From contig NZ_LMPC01000001.1 of NCBI RefSeq assembly GCF_001423745.1, forward strand, positions 559,923 through 623,922: a DNA stretch of 64,000 nt, in the 5' to 3' direction. Positions 56,622 through 64,000 of the stretch are shown here, piece after piece (the first letter of the stretch is position 1; every line of letters starts with the position of its first letter). The notes under the pieces were generated by a model, which saw only the letters and a program-made list of their open reading frames with translations, was not told the DNA's origin and ran no database searches. The translations under genes were made by a program, and so were the position numbers. This DNA comes from Arthrobacter sp. Leaf337. Lineage in GTDB: Bacteria; Actinomycetota; Actinomycetes; Actinomycetales; Micrococcaceae.

Positions 56622-57518
56622 CTACTTCCGGAGCGCCCTGGTCAGTTCGGCCCGGGCCAGCAGTTCGCTGTCCGAGGGATAGGCCACTTCTTCGAGCACC
56701 AGGGGGTGCGGGGCGGACAGCACGGACTTTGCATCGCGTTTCTGCTCAAGCAGCCGCTCATAAAGCCACTCCGGTTTCTCTGCACCTGAACCGACGTACA
56801 GGGCCGACCCCACCAGCGCCCGCACCATGTTGTGGCAGAACGCGTCAGCCTGCACGGTGGCGACTATGACGCCGTCGCTCCCCCGCGCGAATTCGAACCG
56901 CTGCAGTTCACGGATGGTGGTGGATCCTTCCCGGGGCTTGCAGTAGGAACGGAAGTTCTGCAGCCCCAGGAGCTTGGACGCGCCCTCGTTCAACAGCGAC
57001 ACGTCGAGTTGCTCCTTGTGCCAGAGGGTGGAGTACCTGCCCAGCGGGTCCCACAGCGCCGGGCCGTCGGCGATGCGGTAGCTGTACCGGCGCCACAGCG
57101 CCGAGAACCGTGCGTCGAACCCCTCGGGAGCCAGGGTGACGCTGTGCACCTCGATGGCGCCGGTGAGGTCGCCAAGGCCCCTGCTCAGTGCCCCGCGAAG
57201 GCGCCGCAGGAGGGCGACGGCGGGATCCAGCTCAACGCCGCGGTTCAGGCCCTGCCACTCACCTTCGGTGAGGTCCAGGTGGACCACCTGGCCGCGGGCG
57301 TGCACACCGGCGTCGGTGCGGCCGGCCACTGTCACCCGCACCTTGCGCCGGACCAGGAGGGCCAGGGCATCCTCCAACACCCCCTGGACGGTCAGCAGGC
57401 CGGGCTGCACTGCCCACCCGCTGAAGGGGCCGCCGTCGTACGCCAAATCCAAACGGATACGCAAAAACCCGCCGCCCCCCAAAACGGGGGCAGCGGGTTT
57501 TTGGTGGTTCATAGACAT
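56622..57518 (-). CDS. truA: tRNA pseudouridine(38-40) synthase TruA
   Basis: TruA isomerises U38-U40 in tRNA anticodon stems. The catalytic Asp is in VAGRTDAGVHARGQV; IRLDLAYDGGPFSGWAVQPG opens the fold and FRSYCKPREGSTTIREL and AFCHNMVRALVGSALYVG are conserved. The 298-residue reading uses the ATG at 57518. However, its first 18 codons coincide with a strong hairpin and T-run, so a start at TTG 57464 (LRIRLDLAYDG) is possible. It follows rplQ by 26 bp. Confidence 0.92.
   Translation of the reverse strand: MSMNHQKPAAPVLGGGGFLRIRLDLAYDGGPFSGWAVQPGLLTVQGVLEDALALLVRRKVRVTVAGRTDAGVHARGQVVHLDLTEGEWQGLNRGVELDPAVALLRRLRGALSRGLGDLTGAIEVHSVTLAPEGFDARFSALWRRYSYRIADGPALWDPLGRYSTLWHKEQLDVSLLNEGASKLLGLQNFRSYCKPREGSTTIRELQRFEFARGSDGVIVATVQADAFCHNMVRALVGSALYVGSGAEKPEWLYERLLEQKRDAKSVLSAPHPLVLEEVAYPSDSELLARAELTRALRK
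57465..57506 (-). terminator. Intrinsic terminator between rplQ and truA, overlapping the truA 5' end
   Basis: On the minus strand AAAAACCCGCTGCCCCC pairs over 17 bp (one G-T wobble) with the downstream GGGGGCGGCGGGTTTTT around a short loop, giving stem plus T-run. The symmetry would let it work in both directions. It ends the ribosomal operon yet lies inside the annotated truA reading frame. Confidence 0.85.
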
Positions 57519-57544
57519 AAGTCTACTGCGGCGTCAGAGCCTGA

Positions 57545-58261
57545 TTACTCAGCTTCGACTGCCTGCGCAGCGTCGCCACCGGCAGGTGCGAAGCCTGCTG
57601 CTGCGGCGGACTCGGCAGAGTCGAACCATACTTCAGCGGTGGTGGCGTCGTACCAGCGTGAGCCGGGAACGTGGAACTTCATGGAGTCCTCGTTGCCCTT
57701 GACGGGGAAGCCCTCGGGAGCTTCGTTGTCAGCCGTGGCGGGGTGCGAGCCGGCGTACTTGGCTTCAGCAGCTTCGGTCTCAACAGCTTCGGCAGCCGGA
57801 GCAGCCTCTTCAGTCTCAACAGCTTCGGCAGCCGGAGCAGCCTTGTCTGCATCGCGCTTGGCAGCAGCAGTAGCTTCAGCCACTACAGCCTGCTTTGCGG
57901 AAACCGGCTCGAGAACCAGTTCGATGACAGCCATGGGAGCGTTGTCGCCCTTGCGGTTGCCGATCTTGGTGATGCGGGTGTAGCCGCCATCGCGGTTCTC
58001 CACTGCCTGTGCAATGTCGGTGAACAGCTCGTGGACGACGCCCTTGTTGCTGATCAGGCCGAGTACACGACGGCGGGAAGCGAGGTCGCCGCGCTTGGCG
58101 AAAGTCACCAGGCGCTCTGCGTACGGCTTCAGGCGCTTGGCCTTGGTCACCGTGGTGGTGATCCGCTTGTGCTCGAACAGTGCTGCTGCCAGGTTCGCGA
58201 GCATAAGACGCTCGTGAGCCGGGCCGCCTCCGAGGCGCGGACCCTTAGTGGGGGTAGGCAT
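57545..58261 (-). CDS. rplQ: 50S ribosomal protein L17 with C-terminal sunset-like domain
   Basis: 238 residues, twice the usual length. Residues 1-120 are L17 ([20 protein letters not shown], then [18 protein letters not shown]). Residues 121-182 are an Ala/Glu-rich linker containing a perfect 12-residue in-frame duplication ([12 protein letters not shown] then EAVETE again). Residues about 184-225 ([20 protein letters not shown], then [20 protein letters not shown]) match the short sunset domain pattern of actinobacterial proteins. Such L17 extensions are known in Micrococcaceae, but the domain's role is not established. Last gene of the rpoA operon. Confidence 0.93.
   Translation of the reverse strand: MPTPTKGPRLGGGPAHERLMLANLAAALFEHKRITTTVTKAKRLKPYAERLVTFAKRGDLASRRRVLGLISNKGVVHELFTDIAQAVENRDGGYTRITKIGNRKGDNAPMAVIELVLEPVSAKQAVVAEATAAAKRDADKAAPAAEAVETEEAAPAAEAVETEAAEAKYAGSHPATADNEAPEGFPVKGNEDSMKFHVPGSRWYDATTAEVWFDSAESAAAAGFAPAGGDAAQAVEAE
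57777..57843. repeat. In-frame tandem duplication within rplQ
   Basis: A 31-bp sequence starting GTCTCAACAGCTTCGG occurs at 57777-57807 and again at 57813-57843, period 36 bp (12 codons). It encodes the repeated EAVETE-A-AP unit of the L17 linker. The near-identity of the DNA suggests a recent duplication. Confidence 0.88.
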
Positions 58262-58338
58262 AATTGTTTCTCCTCATATGGAAGCCGGTGGGCTGCGCAC
58301 AACGTGGTGCATCCAGCCAGCCGGCCAAGATCTGCTTG

Positions 58339-59349
58339 TTAGAGCTCGTCGTCGCTGAAAGCGGCGTCGTCCTCTTCGATGGCTGCGGCGCGAGCTGCCA
58401 GGTCGAAACCGGGAGGCGAGTCCTTGAGGGACAGGCCCAGTTCAACCAGCTTGGCCTTGACCTCGTCGATGGACTTCGCACCGAAGTTACGGATGTCCAT
58501 CAGGTCGGCCTCGGAGCGGGCAACGAGTTCACCCACGGTGTGGATGCCCTCACGCTTGAGGCAGTTGTAGGAACGGACGGTGAGGTCCAGATCCTCGATC
58601 GGCAGGGCCATGTCGGCTGCCAGGGCAGCGTCAGTCGGCGACGGGCCAATCTCGATACCTTCAGCTGCGGTGTTCAGCTCGCGGGCTAGACCGAACAGTT
58701 CCACCAAGGTGGTGCCTGCGGAAGCAACGGCATCGCGCGGGGCGATGGCCTGCTTGGTCTCGACGTCAACAATCAGCTTGTCGAAGTCAGTGCGCTGCTC
58801 AACACGGGTGGCTTCCACGCGGAAAGTAACCTTCAGCACCGGCGAGTAGATCGAGTCGACCGGGATGCGGCCGATCTCGGAGTCGCCGGACTTGTTCTGA
58901 GCTGCCGAAACGTAGCCGCGGCCGCGCTCGATGGTCAGTTCGAGTTCGAACTTGCCCTTCGAGTTCAGCGTGGCAATGTGCAGATCCGGGTTGTGGAATT
59001 CGACGCCGGCCGGCGGAGCGATGTCCGCGGCGGTGACGACTCCCGGGCCCTGCTTGCGCAGGTAAGCAACAACCGGCTCGTCGTGCTCGGAGGAAACCGA
59101 CAGGTTCTTGATGTTCAGGATGATCTCGGTGACATCTTCCTTGACACCCGGAACCGTGGTGAACTCGTGCAGCACGCCATCGATCCGGATGCTGGTTACA
59201 GCAGCGCCCGGGATGGAGGAGAGCAGGGTACGGCGGAGGGAGTTTCCGAGAGTGTATCCAAAGCCCGGCTCCAGCGGTTCAATGATGAAACGGGAGCGGT
59301 TTTCGGAGACGACCTCTTCAGAGAGGGTGGGGCGCTGTGCAATGAGCAC
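58339..59349 (-). CDS. rpoA: DNA-directed RNA polymerase subunit alpha
   Basis: Alpha, 336 residues. The N-terminal assembly domain begins [20 protein letters not shown] and has [20 protein letters not shown]. After a linker near residue 240 the C-terminal domain has [20 protein letters not shown] and [20 protein letters not shown], which bind UP elements and activators. Length is typical. It lies between rpsK and rplQ; the rpsD gene that often precedes rpoA is missing here. Confidence 0.97.
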   Translation of the reverse strand: MLIAQRPTLSEEVVSENRSRFIIEPLEPGFGYTLGNSLRRTLLSSIPGAAVTSIRIDGVLHEFTTVPGVKEDVTEIILNIKNLSVSSEHDEPVVAYLRKQGPGVVTAADIAPPAGVEFHNPDLHIATLNSKGKFELELTIERGRGYVSAAQNKSGDSEIGRIPVDSIYSPVLKVTFRVEATRVEQRTDFDKLIVDVETKQAIAPRDAVASAGTTLVELFGLARELNTAAEGIEIGPSPTDAALAADMALPIEDLDLTVRSYNCLKREGIHTVGELVARSEADLMDIRNFGAKSIDEVKAKLVELGLSLKDSPPGFDLAARAAAIEEDDAAFSDDEL

Positions 59350-59433
59350 TTAGGTTTCCTTTCGGCGAGCATCCGCTATATGACGCAACACAGGTGGTGG
59401 AAATTCGGTCTGAAGACTTAACGCGGCTGGGCC

Positions 59434-59459
59434 TGCCCGGACCCGTGAAGGTCCGGGCA
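59434..59459 (-). other. Intercistronic hairpin between rpsK and rpoA
   Basis: TGCCCGGACC (59434-59443) pairs perfectly with GGTCCGGGCA (59450-59459), loop CGTGAA, inside the 132-bp gap after rpsK. No T-run follows on the minus strand, so it is more likely an mRNA processing, stability or protein-binding structure than a terminator. Confidence 0.6.
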
Positions 59460-59481
59460 AGCTCCAACTGCTGAATACGTC

Positions 59482-59883
59482 TTAGACGCGGCGGCGCTTC
59501 GGCGGGCGGCAGCCGTTGTGCGCGGCGGGGGTGACGTCCTGAATGGAGCCAACCTCCAGGCCGGCGGCCTGCAGCGAGCGGATTGCGGTTTCGCGGCCCG
59601 AACCCGGTCCCTTGACGAACACGTCAACCTTCTTCAGGCCGTGCTCCTGGGCGCGCTTTGCAGCAGCTTCGGCAGCCATCTGGGCAGCGAACGGGGTGGA
59701 CTTACGTGAGCCCTTGAAGCCAACCTCACCGGCTGAAGCCCAGGAGATGACAGCACCGTTCGGATCCGTGATGGAAACGATGGTGTTGTTAAAGGTGCTC
59801 TTGATGTGCGCCTGGCCCAGCGCGATATTCTTCTTGTCCTTCTTACGCGGCTTGCGAACCGCGCCACGAGTCTTCGGGGGCAT
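59482..59883 (-). CDS. rpsK: 30S ribosomal protein S11
   Basis: S11, 133 residues, with [20 protein letters not shown] near the start and [20 protein letters not shown] then [20 protein letters not shown] at the end, all standard. It forms part of the 30S platform. It lies 51 bp after rpsM in the usual order rpsM-rpsK. Confidence 0.97.
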   Translation of the reverse strand: MPPKTRGAVRKPRKKDKKNIALGQAHIKSTFNNTIVSITDPNGAVISWASAGEVGFKGSRKSTPFAAQMAAEAAAKRAQEHGLKKVDVFVKGPGSGRETAIRSLQAAGLEVGSIQDVTPAAHNGCRPPKRRRV

Positions 59884-59934
59884 TATTTCTCCTACAGAAA
59901 GTTTATTGGGGAAGACGCGTTAATCCCTCAGGGA

Positions 59935-60309
59935 TTAACGAGCCTTCTTCTTGCCGGCGACGGTACGCTTCGGACCCTTGCGGGTACGTGCGTTGGTCTT
60001 CGTACGCTGTCCGCGTACGGGCAGGCCCTTGCGGTGACGCAGGCCTTCGTAGCTGCCGATTTCAACCTTGCGGCGAATATCAGCGGCCACTTCGCGGCGA
60101 AGGTCACCCTCAACCTTGTAGTTGCCTTCAATGTAGTCACGCAGCTCAACCAGCTGTGCGTCGGTCAGGTCCTTGACCCGAACGTCAGCGCTGATGCCGG
60201 TAGCAGCCAGGGTTTCGTGTGCACGGGTCTTGCCCACGCCGTAGATGTAAGTAAGCGCAATTTCCAGCCGCTTTTCGCGGGGAATGTCTACGCCAGCGAG
60301 ACGAGCCAT
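59935..60309 (-). CDS. rpsM: 30S ribosomal protein S13
   Basis: S13, 124 residues from ATG 60309 ([20 protein letters not shown]); the frame is open 51 bp further upstream but that stretch is not conserved. [19 protein letters not shown] and [20 protein letters not shown] are hallmark segments. It sits in the 30S head and contacts L5 and tRNA. Confidence 0.97.
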   Translation of the reverse strand: MARLAGVDIPREKRLEIALTYIYGVGKTRAHETLAATGISADVRVKDLTDAQLVELRDYIEGNYKVEGDLRREVAADIRRKVEIGSYEGLRHRKGLPVRGQRTKTNARTRKGPKRTVAGKKKAR

Positions 60310-60490
60310 AGTGGCGGTACTCCTTGTATAAACCGGAGGTCGTAGGCAGTACACCCGCACTTTCAGTGCGGCCCCAGCCTCCGACCGGGGGTTAGCTGTC
60401 CGGGCTCTTTCGAGCTTATGTCCCAGTTCAGCTTGTGCTGCCTTTATTTACTTGCGTGGGTTAGCAACCCAGGATTTCCCGTGAAGGAAA

Positions 60491-60604
60491 TTAGCCCTGG
60501 CGCTGCTTGTGGCGCGGGTTCTCGCAGATCACCATGACCCGGCCATTACGGCGGATCACTTTGCACTTTTCGCAGATCTGCTTGACGCTCGGCTTGACCT
60601 TCAT
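60491..60604 (-). CDS. rpmJ: 50S ribosomal protein L36
   Basis: A 37-residue protein read as [20 protein letters not shown] followed by [17 protein letters not shown]. It has the zinc-binding C+ pattern: CEKC, then C and H in CENPRH. Its length is exactly that of L36. It lies between infA and rpsM as in most bacteria, 69 bp from infA. The 181-bp gap to rpsM holds no further gene. Confidence 0.96.
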   Translation of the reverse strand: MKVKPSVKQICEKCKVIRRNGRVMVICENPRHKQRQG

Positions 60605-60673
60605 GGCGTTCCTTTGCGTGTTGCAGTTGGTCTACTGGCCCGGCCTTCGGCTAATGCTCTGGCCGCCCAGTGT

Positions 60674-60895
60674 TTACTTGTAGCGGTAGACGATACGACC
60701 ACGTGTCAGGTCGTACGGGCTCAGCTCCACCACTACCCGGTCCTCAGGGAGAATCCTGATGTAGTGCTGGCGCATTTTTCCAGAGATGTGCGCCAGAACG
60801 ATGTGCTTGTTGGTGAGCTCAACGCGAAACATCGCGTTAGGCAGCGCCTCAGTCACAACGCCCTCGATCTCAATGACCCCGTCCTTCTTGGCCAT
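60674..60895 (-). CDS. infA: Translation initiation factor IF-1
   Basis: IF-1, 73 residues, single OB-fold: [20 protein letters not shown], then [20 protein letters not shown] and GRIVYRYK at the end. It binds the 30S A site during initiation. First gene of this ribosomal segment; its promoter should lie in the 153 bp before the P1 peptidase gene stop. Confidence 0.97.
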   Translation of the reverse strand: MAKKDGVIEIEGVVTEALPNAMFRVELTNKHIVLAHISGKMRQHYIRILPEDRVVVELSPYDLTRGRIVYRYK

Positions 60896-61048
60896 ACCCT
60901 CCGCTAACTGTTGTTGTCACAGCCTTCCGGTTGGCACCGGACATGACTGCGAACGTTTTTGATTGATTGGCTTCTGCCTTCCGACCGCAAAAGGGCACAA
61001 ACAGGGCAGACAACCAACAGACAACACTACGCCATCTTGGCAGGAATG

Positions 61049-62056
61049 TTAAATCGGACCATGGTAGCGCACTACCGGGCCGTACGCAGCAAATTCCCCC
61101 GCCGGGGTTGTGACGCCTTCAGCCCGGGATACCCCGTCCAGGATGGCTTCGGTCACGACGTCGGCTGCCGCGCTCTGGAGCGTGATGAGGCTGAACGTCC
61201 GGGCAGCGTCGGTGCTGCGGTCAAGTTCGACGGCGCCCGTCGCCAGCGCGAACACGGTGTCGCCGTCCGCGAGGGTATGGGAAGGATTCAGCGCCCGGGC
61301 CAGTCCGGCATGGCAGGCGGAGGCGGTCCGCTTGCACTCGGCCTTGTTCAGCACGGCATTCGTAGCGACGACGACGAGTGTTGTGTTGAGTGGCTGGGCT
61401 TCGGCATCGGGGTGATTGACCTTGTCGAAATCGCCAGCCGCCGAACGAACACCCACGGGCAACCCCACGGCATTGACCACGGCGATCGCGCCGATCACAA
61501 CCCCGTTGTCCAAGGTGATGGACGCTGTGCCCACTCCCCCTTTGTATTTCCCCCGCCCGAGGACGGCTCCTGTGCCGGCCCCCACGTTGCCGCGTTCGAC
61601 GTCGTGACCGTCCTTTTGGGCGGCAGCGGCGGCAGTTGCCGCATAGCCCATCTCCTCGTCAGGGCGGGCGGTGAAGTCACCGCCGCGGCCGAGGTCGAAG
61701 ATGGCGGCGGCCGGAACGATCGGCACGAGTCCGCCCGGCACCGGCAAGCCGCGGCCGTCTTCCTCGCACCAGCGCTTGGCACCGTGCGCGGCCACCAGCC
61801 CGTAGGCGCTGCCGCCGGTGAGCACCACGGCGTCCACGCGCTGCGAGAGTGTGGTGGGGTCCAGGGAATCCGTCTCATGGGTGCCCGGGCCTCCGCCGCG
61901 GACGTCAACGGAACCCACGGTGCCGGGCGGCGGCAGCACCACGGTCACCCCGGTGAGCCAGCCGGCGTCGGACGCGCCGCCGTCGGACGCCTCTATTGAC
62001 GTGATTTTCTGCGTGTGGCCAACCCGGATTCCGGGGACATCGGTAATTGCTCCCAT
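61049..62056 (-). CDS. P1 family peptidase (DmpA-like aminopeptidase/esterase)
   Basis: 335 residues from ATG 62056 (MGAITDVPGIRVGHTQKITS); the open frame runs over 1 kb farther upstream as a shadow of the permease gene. DmpA-family features: LTGGSAYGLVAAHGAKRWCE, the GNVGAGTGAVLGRGKYKGGV loop, and the GTAS site where these N-terminal-nucleophile enzymes self-cleave before the catalytic Ser. VVATNAVLNKAECKR follows. These cytosolic enzymes hydrolyse N-terminal L- or D-residues or beta-peptides; the substrate is unknown. Confidence 0.86.
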   Translation of the reverse strand: MGAITDVPGIRVGHTQKITSIEASDGGASDAGWLTGVTVVLPPPGTVGSVDVRGGGPGTHETDSLDPTTLSQRVDAVVLTGGSAYGLVAAHGAKRWCEEDGRGLPVPGGLVPIVPAAAIFDLGRGGDFTARPDEEMGYAATAAAAAQKDGHDVERGNVGAGTGAVLGRGKYKGGVGTASITLDNGVVIGAIAVVNAVGLPVGVRSAAGDFDKVNHPDAEAQPLNTTLVVVATNAVLNKAECKRTASACHAGLARALNPSHTLADGDTVFALATGAVELDRSTDAARTFSLITLQSAAADVVTEAILDGVSRAEGVTTPAGEFAAYGPVVRYHGPI

Positions 62057-62311
62057 GGCTCCATTGTGCGCCTGCGCGGAAGCGAGTGTCCGCTCCCAAA
62101 AGTTCGGCGACCCGCGGGAGCAACTCCGGCCTCCAAAACAAACGTTATGCAATACTGCCAGCAACACGGCGTTAACGGGCAAGGAAGCCTTGACTAACAA
62201 TCCTCTGACGAGGGCTAGTGCGGGATTCTGCCCACCAACCTTGTGGTGAAGTGAAGCTACCCCCACGCCCATTGGCCTGCCATCCGCGGGCCCGGATCCG
62301 TTAGAGACCGA

Positions 62312-63262
62312 ATGACACGACAACTGACTGACCGGCCCGCCGCCGTCGCGGAAGCCGGTCCGGCCCTGCGGCGCCGGCCGAAATGGTCCGGCAGGACCCG
62401 CCGGGACTTCTTCGTTTTCCTGGCCCTCGCACTGCCCAACCTTGTGCTGATCGGGGTCTTCACGTACCTCCCGCTCATCAACAACATCTACTACTCCACG
62501 CTGGACTGGACGCTGGGATCGGCGTCGGCCACCGTGGTGGGGCTGGACAACTACGTCACCTTCTTCACCAGTGCCGATGCCGCCAAGGTGCTCGGGACCA
62601 CCGCTGTCTTCACCCTCGTCACCGTGGGCGGATCGATGGTGCTGGGGCTGCTGATTGCGTTGGCTCTGAACTCCAAGGTCCGCGGCACCACCTTTGCCCG
62701 TTCCGCAGTGTTTGCCCCGTATGTGCTCAGCGGCGTGGGCGTGGGCCTGGTGTGGCTGTTCATCTTCGACCCCGGGTACGGCGTCCTCGCCTGGGTGCTC
62801 CGGGGACTGGGCCAGCAAAGCCCGCAATGGATCAACGATCCGCAGCTGTCGCTGGTCATGGTGATCATCGTGTACGTCTGGAAGAACCTGGGGTACTGCG
62901 CGGTGGTGTACCTCGCGGGGCTCCAGTCGTTGCCGCAGGACGTGATGGAGGCCGCTTCCCTGGACGGCGCCGACGGGTTCCGGCGTTTCCTGAGCATGTC
63001 CGTCCCGCTGCTCTCCCCCACCACGTTCTTCCTGCTGATCACCACCATGCTCAGCTCGCTGCAGGCGTTCGACCTGATCAGGATCATGACGCCCCTGGGC
63101 AACGGCACCAGCACGCTGATCTACGAGGCCTACCTCCAGGCGTTCGGCGCCTTCAACCGGGCCGGGTATTCGGCCTCCATCTCGGTGGTGCTCTTCGCCA
63201 TCCTGCTGATCATCACCGTGCTGCAGCTGCGGTTCGTCGAACGGAAGGTGCACTACTCATGA
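62312..63262 (+). CDS. Carbohydrate ABC transporter permease, MalF/UgpA type
   Basis: 316 residues with six membrane helices (FFVFLALALPNLVLIGVFTY first) and the EAA loop EAASLDGADGFRRFLSMSVP that docks to the ATPase. WTLGSASATVVGLDNYVTFF is typical of UgpA-like permeases of glycerol-3-phosphate or sugar importers. No substrate-binding protein or ATPase is in the window, so the substrate is open. The 255 bp upstream hold no gene and probably the promoter. It overlaps the next gene by 4 bp (ATGA). Confidence 0.85.
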   Translation: MTRQLTDRPAAVAEAGPALRRRPKWSGRTRRDFFVFLALALPNLVLIGVFTYLPLINNIYYSTLDWTLGSASATVVGLDNYVTFFTSADAAKVLGTTAVFTLVTVGGSMVLGLLIALALNSKVRGTTFARSAVFAPYVLSGVGVGLVWLFIFDPGYGVLAWVLRGLGQQSPQWINDPQLSLVMVIIVYVWKNLGYCAVVYLAGLQSLPQDVMEAASLDGADGFRRFLSMSVPLLSPTTFFLLITTMLSSLQAFDLIRIMTPLGNGTSTLIYEAYLQAFGAFNRAGYSASISVVLFAILLIITVLQLRFVERKVHYS

Positions 63263-64000
63263 GCACGCACCGGCCATTCTCCCGCGCCAACATTGTCCAA
63301 ACGATTGCCGGCGGGTACATTCCGCTGATCCTGGCCACCCTGGTGGTGTTCCTGCCGCTGCTCTGGATGATCCTGAGTTCGTTCAAGCAGCCCGGCGAGA
63401 TCATCACCATGGACCTGAAGATCCTCCCGGAAAGCGTGAACCTGGAGAACTACAACATCGCCATGACAACGGTGCCGTTCGCACAGTTCTTCCTGAACAG
63501 CACCATCGTCACGCTGGTGGGCGCCACCATCAAGGTGCTGCTGGCCATCCTCACGGCCTACGCCCTGGTGTTCGTCCGCTTCCCGTTCAAGAACGCCATC
63601 TTCGTGCTCATCCTCGTGGCCCTGATGGTCCCGCCGCAGGTGTCAATCCTGCCGAACTACATCCTCATCGCCGGGATGGGTGGAAAGAACACCCTCTGGG
63701 GCATCATCCTGCCCGGCCTGGGAACCGCCTTCGGCACCTTCCTGCTGCGGCAGCACTTCATGACGCTGCCGGCATCCATCCTGGAATCCGCGGAAATCGA
63801 CGGCGCCGGCCACTGGCGGCGGCTCTGGCGGATCGTGGTCCCGGTGTCCGTCCCCTCAATCGCCACGGTTGCCCTGGTCACCGTCGTCAGCGAGTGGAAC
63901 GACTACATCTGGCCGCTCATCATCACGGACCGCCCGGAAACCATGACGCTGCCTGTGGGCCTCACGCTGCTGCAGAACTCCGAGGGCAACGGTTCCGGCT
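63259..64000 (+). CDS. Carbohydrate ABC transporter permease, MalG/UgpE type (partial)
   Basis: The frame opens at ATG 63259 and runs past the window end, giving 247 codons of about 280 expected. Membrane segments include YIPLILATLVVFLPLLWMIL, and the EAA loop is ILESAEIDGAGHWRRLWRIV. ILPNYILIAGMGGKNTLWGI and LPVGLTLLQNSEGNGSG fit UgpE-like proteins. It pairs with the preceding permease to form the membrane channel of one importer. Confidence 0.85.
   Translation, partial: MSTHRPFSRANIVQTIAGGYIPLILATLVVFLPLLWMILSSFKQPGEIITMDLKILPESVNLENYNIAMTTVPFAQFFLNSTIVTLVGATIKVLLAILTAYALVFVRFPFKNAIFVLILVALMVPPQVSILPNYILIAGMGGKNTLWGIILPGLGTAFGTFLLRQHFMTLPASILESAEIDGAGHWRRLWRIVVPVSVPSIATVALVTVVSEWNDYIWPLIITDRPETMTLPVGLTLLQNSEGNGSG

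Noticed and set aside
62057..62311. Small gene or substrate-binding protein remnant ahead of the ABC permeases
   Set aside because: No open frame with a plausible product or ribosome binding site; treated as promoter region.
61049..63253. A 734-residue minus-strand protein
   Set aside because: The upstream two-thirds is the antisense shadow of the ABC permease gene and intergenic DNA, rich in His/Gln/Glu; only the part from 62056 is a real P1 peptidase.

Overview
The window is high-GC actinobacterial chromosome, most likely from Arthrobacter, Pseudarthrobacter or a close relative in the Micrococcaceae. The evidence is the mycothiol glycosyltransferase MshA, an actinobacterial-type myo-inositol-1-phosphate synthase, a TreXYZ trehalose block, a ribosomal protein L17 with a long acidic tail ending in a sunset-like domain, and the gene order infA-rpmJ-rpsM-rpsK-rpoA-rplQ-truA and rplM-rpsI-glmM / coaA / glmS-acpS-nnr. 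I saw no tRNA, rRNA, phage, transposase or CRISPR locus.

Layout. 1-8.5 kb: the tail of a methyltransferase, a shikimate-dehydrogenase-like enzyme, a NagZ-type lipoprotein, a YbdK-type carboxylate-amine ligase, and the overlapping minus-strand operon alr-tsaE-tsaB-rimI-tsaD (cell-wall D-alanine and tRNA t6A synthesis). 8.6-15.7 kb: metabolic genes (two-domain VOC protein, divergent PfkB kinase and GH4 glycosidase, GNAT, mshA, fhs). 15.7-18.2 kb: a small variable segment (DUF559-like protein, DUF2306 membrane protein, MerR regulator) bordered and subdivided by arrays of an unusual repeat with a 32-bp period. 18.2-31 kb: ino1, an aldo/keto reductase, glgX-treY-treZ, nnr, acpS and glmS on the minus strand. 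31-37.2 kb: coaA, a VanY-type lipoprotein, a hypothetical protein, mscL, glmM, rpsI and rplM.

37.5-56.6 kb is a block of Tad (Flp, type IVc) pilus genes lying between rplM and truA, which are neighbours in many actinobacteria. It holds two complete tandem sets with the same order: flp, tadE, tadG-like, cpaB, cpaE/tadZ, cpaF/tadA, tadB, tadC. A single prepilin peptidase precedes the first set. The block ends with a degenerate Hpt-like protein lacking the phospho-accepting histidine, an OmpR-type response regulator and a divergent membrane histidine kinase. Both sets place a strong hairpin just after the pilin gene, have the same 13-bp tadE/tadG overlap, and encode a TadG-like protein with eight cysteines in matching order.

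56.6-61 kb is the alpha-operon end of the ribosomal cluster (truA, rplQ, rpoA, rpsK, rpsM, rpmJ, infA) on the minus strand; rpsD is absent from its usual place. 61-64 kb holds a P1 (DmpA-type) peptidase and two permeases of a carbohydrate ABC importer, the second cut by the window end.

The least explained signals are the 32-bp-period repeat arrays that abut or contain stop codons, the duplicated Tad loci with their pseudo-Hpt and two-component genes, and the L17 C-terminal fusion. All calls are from reading the sequence; no database search was run.
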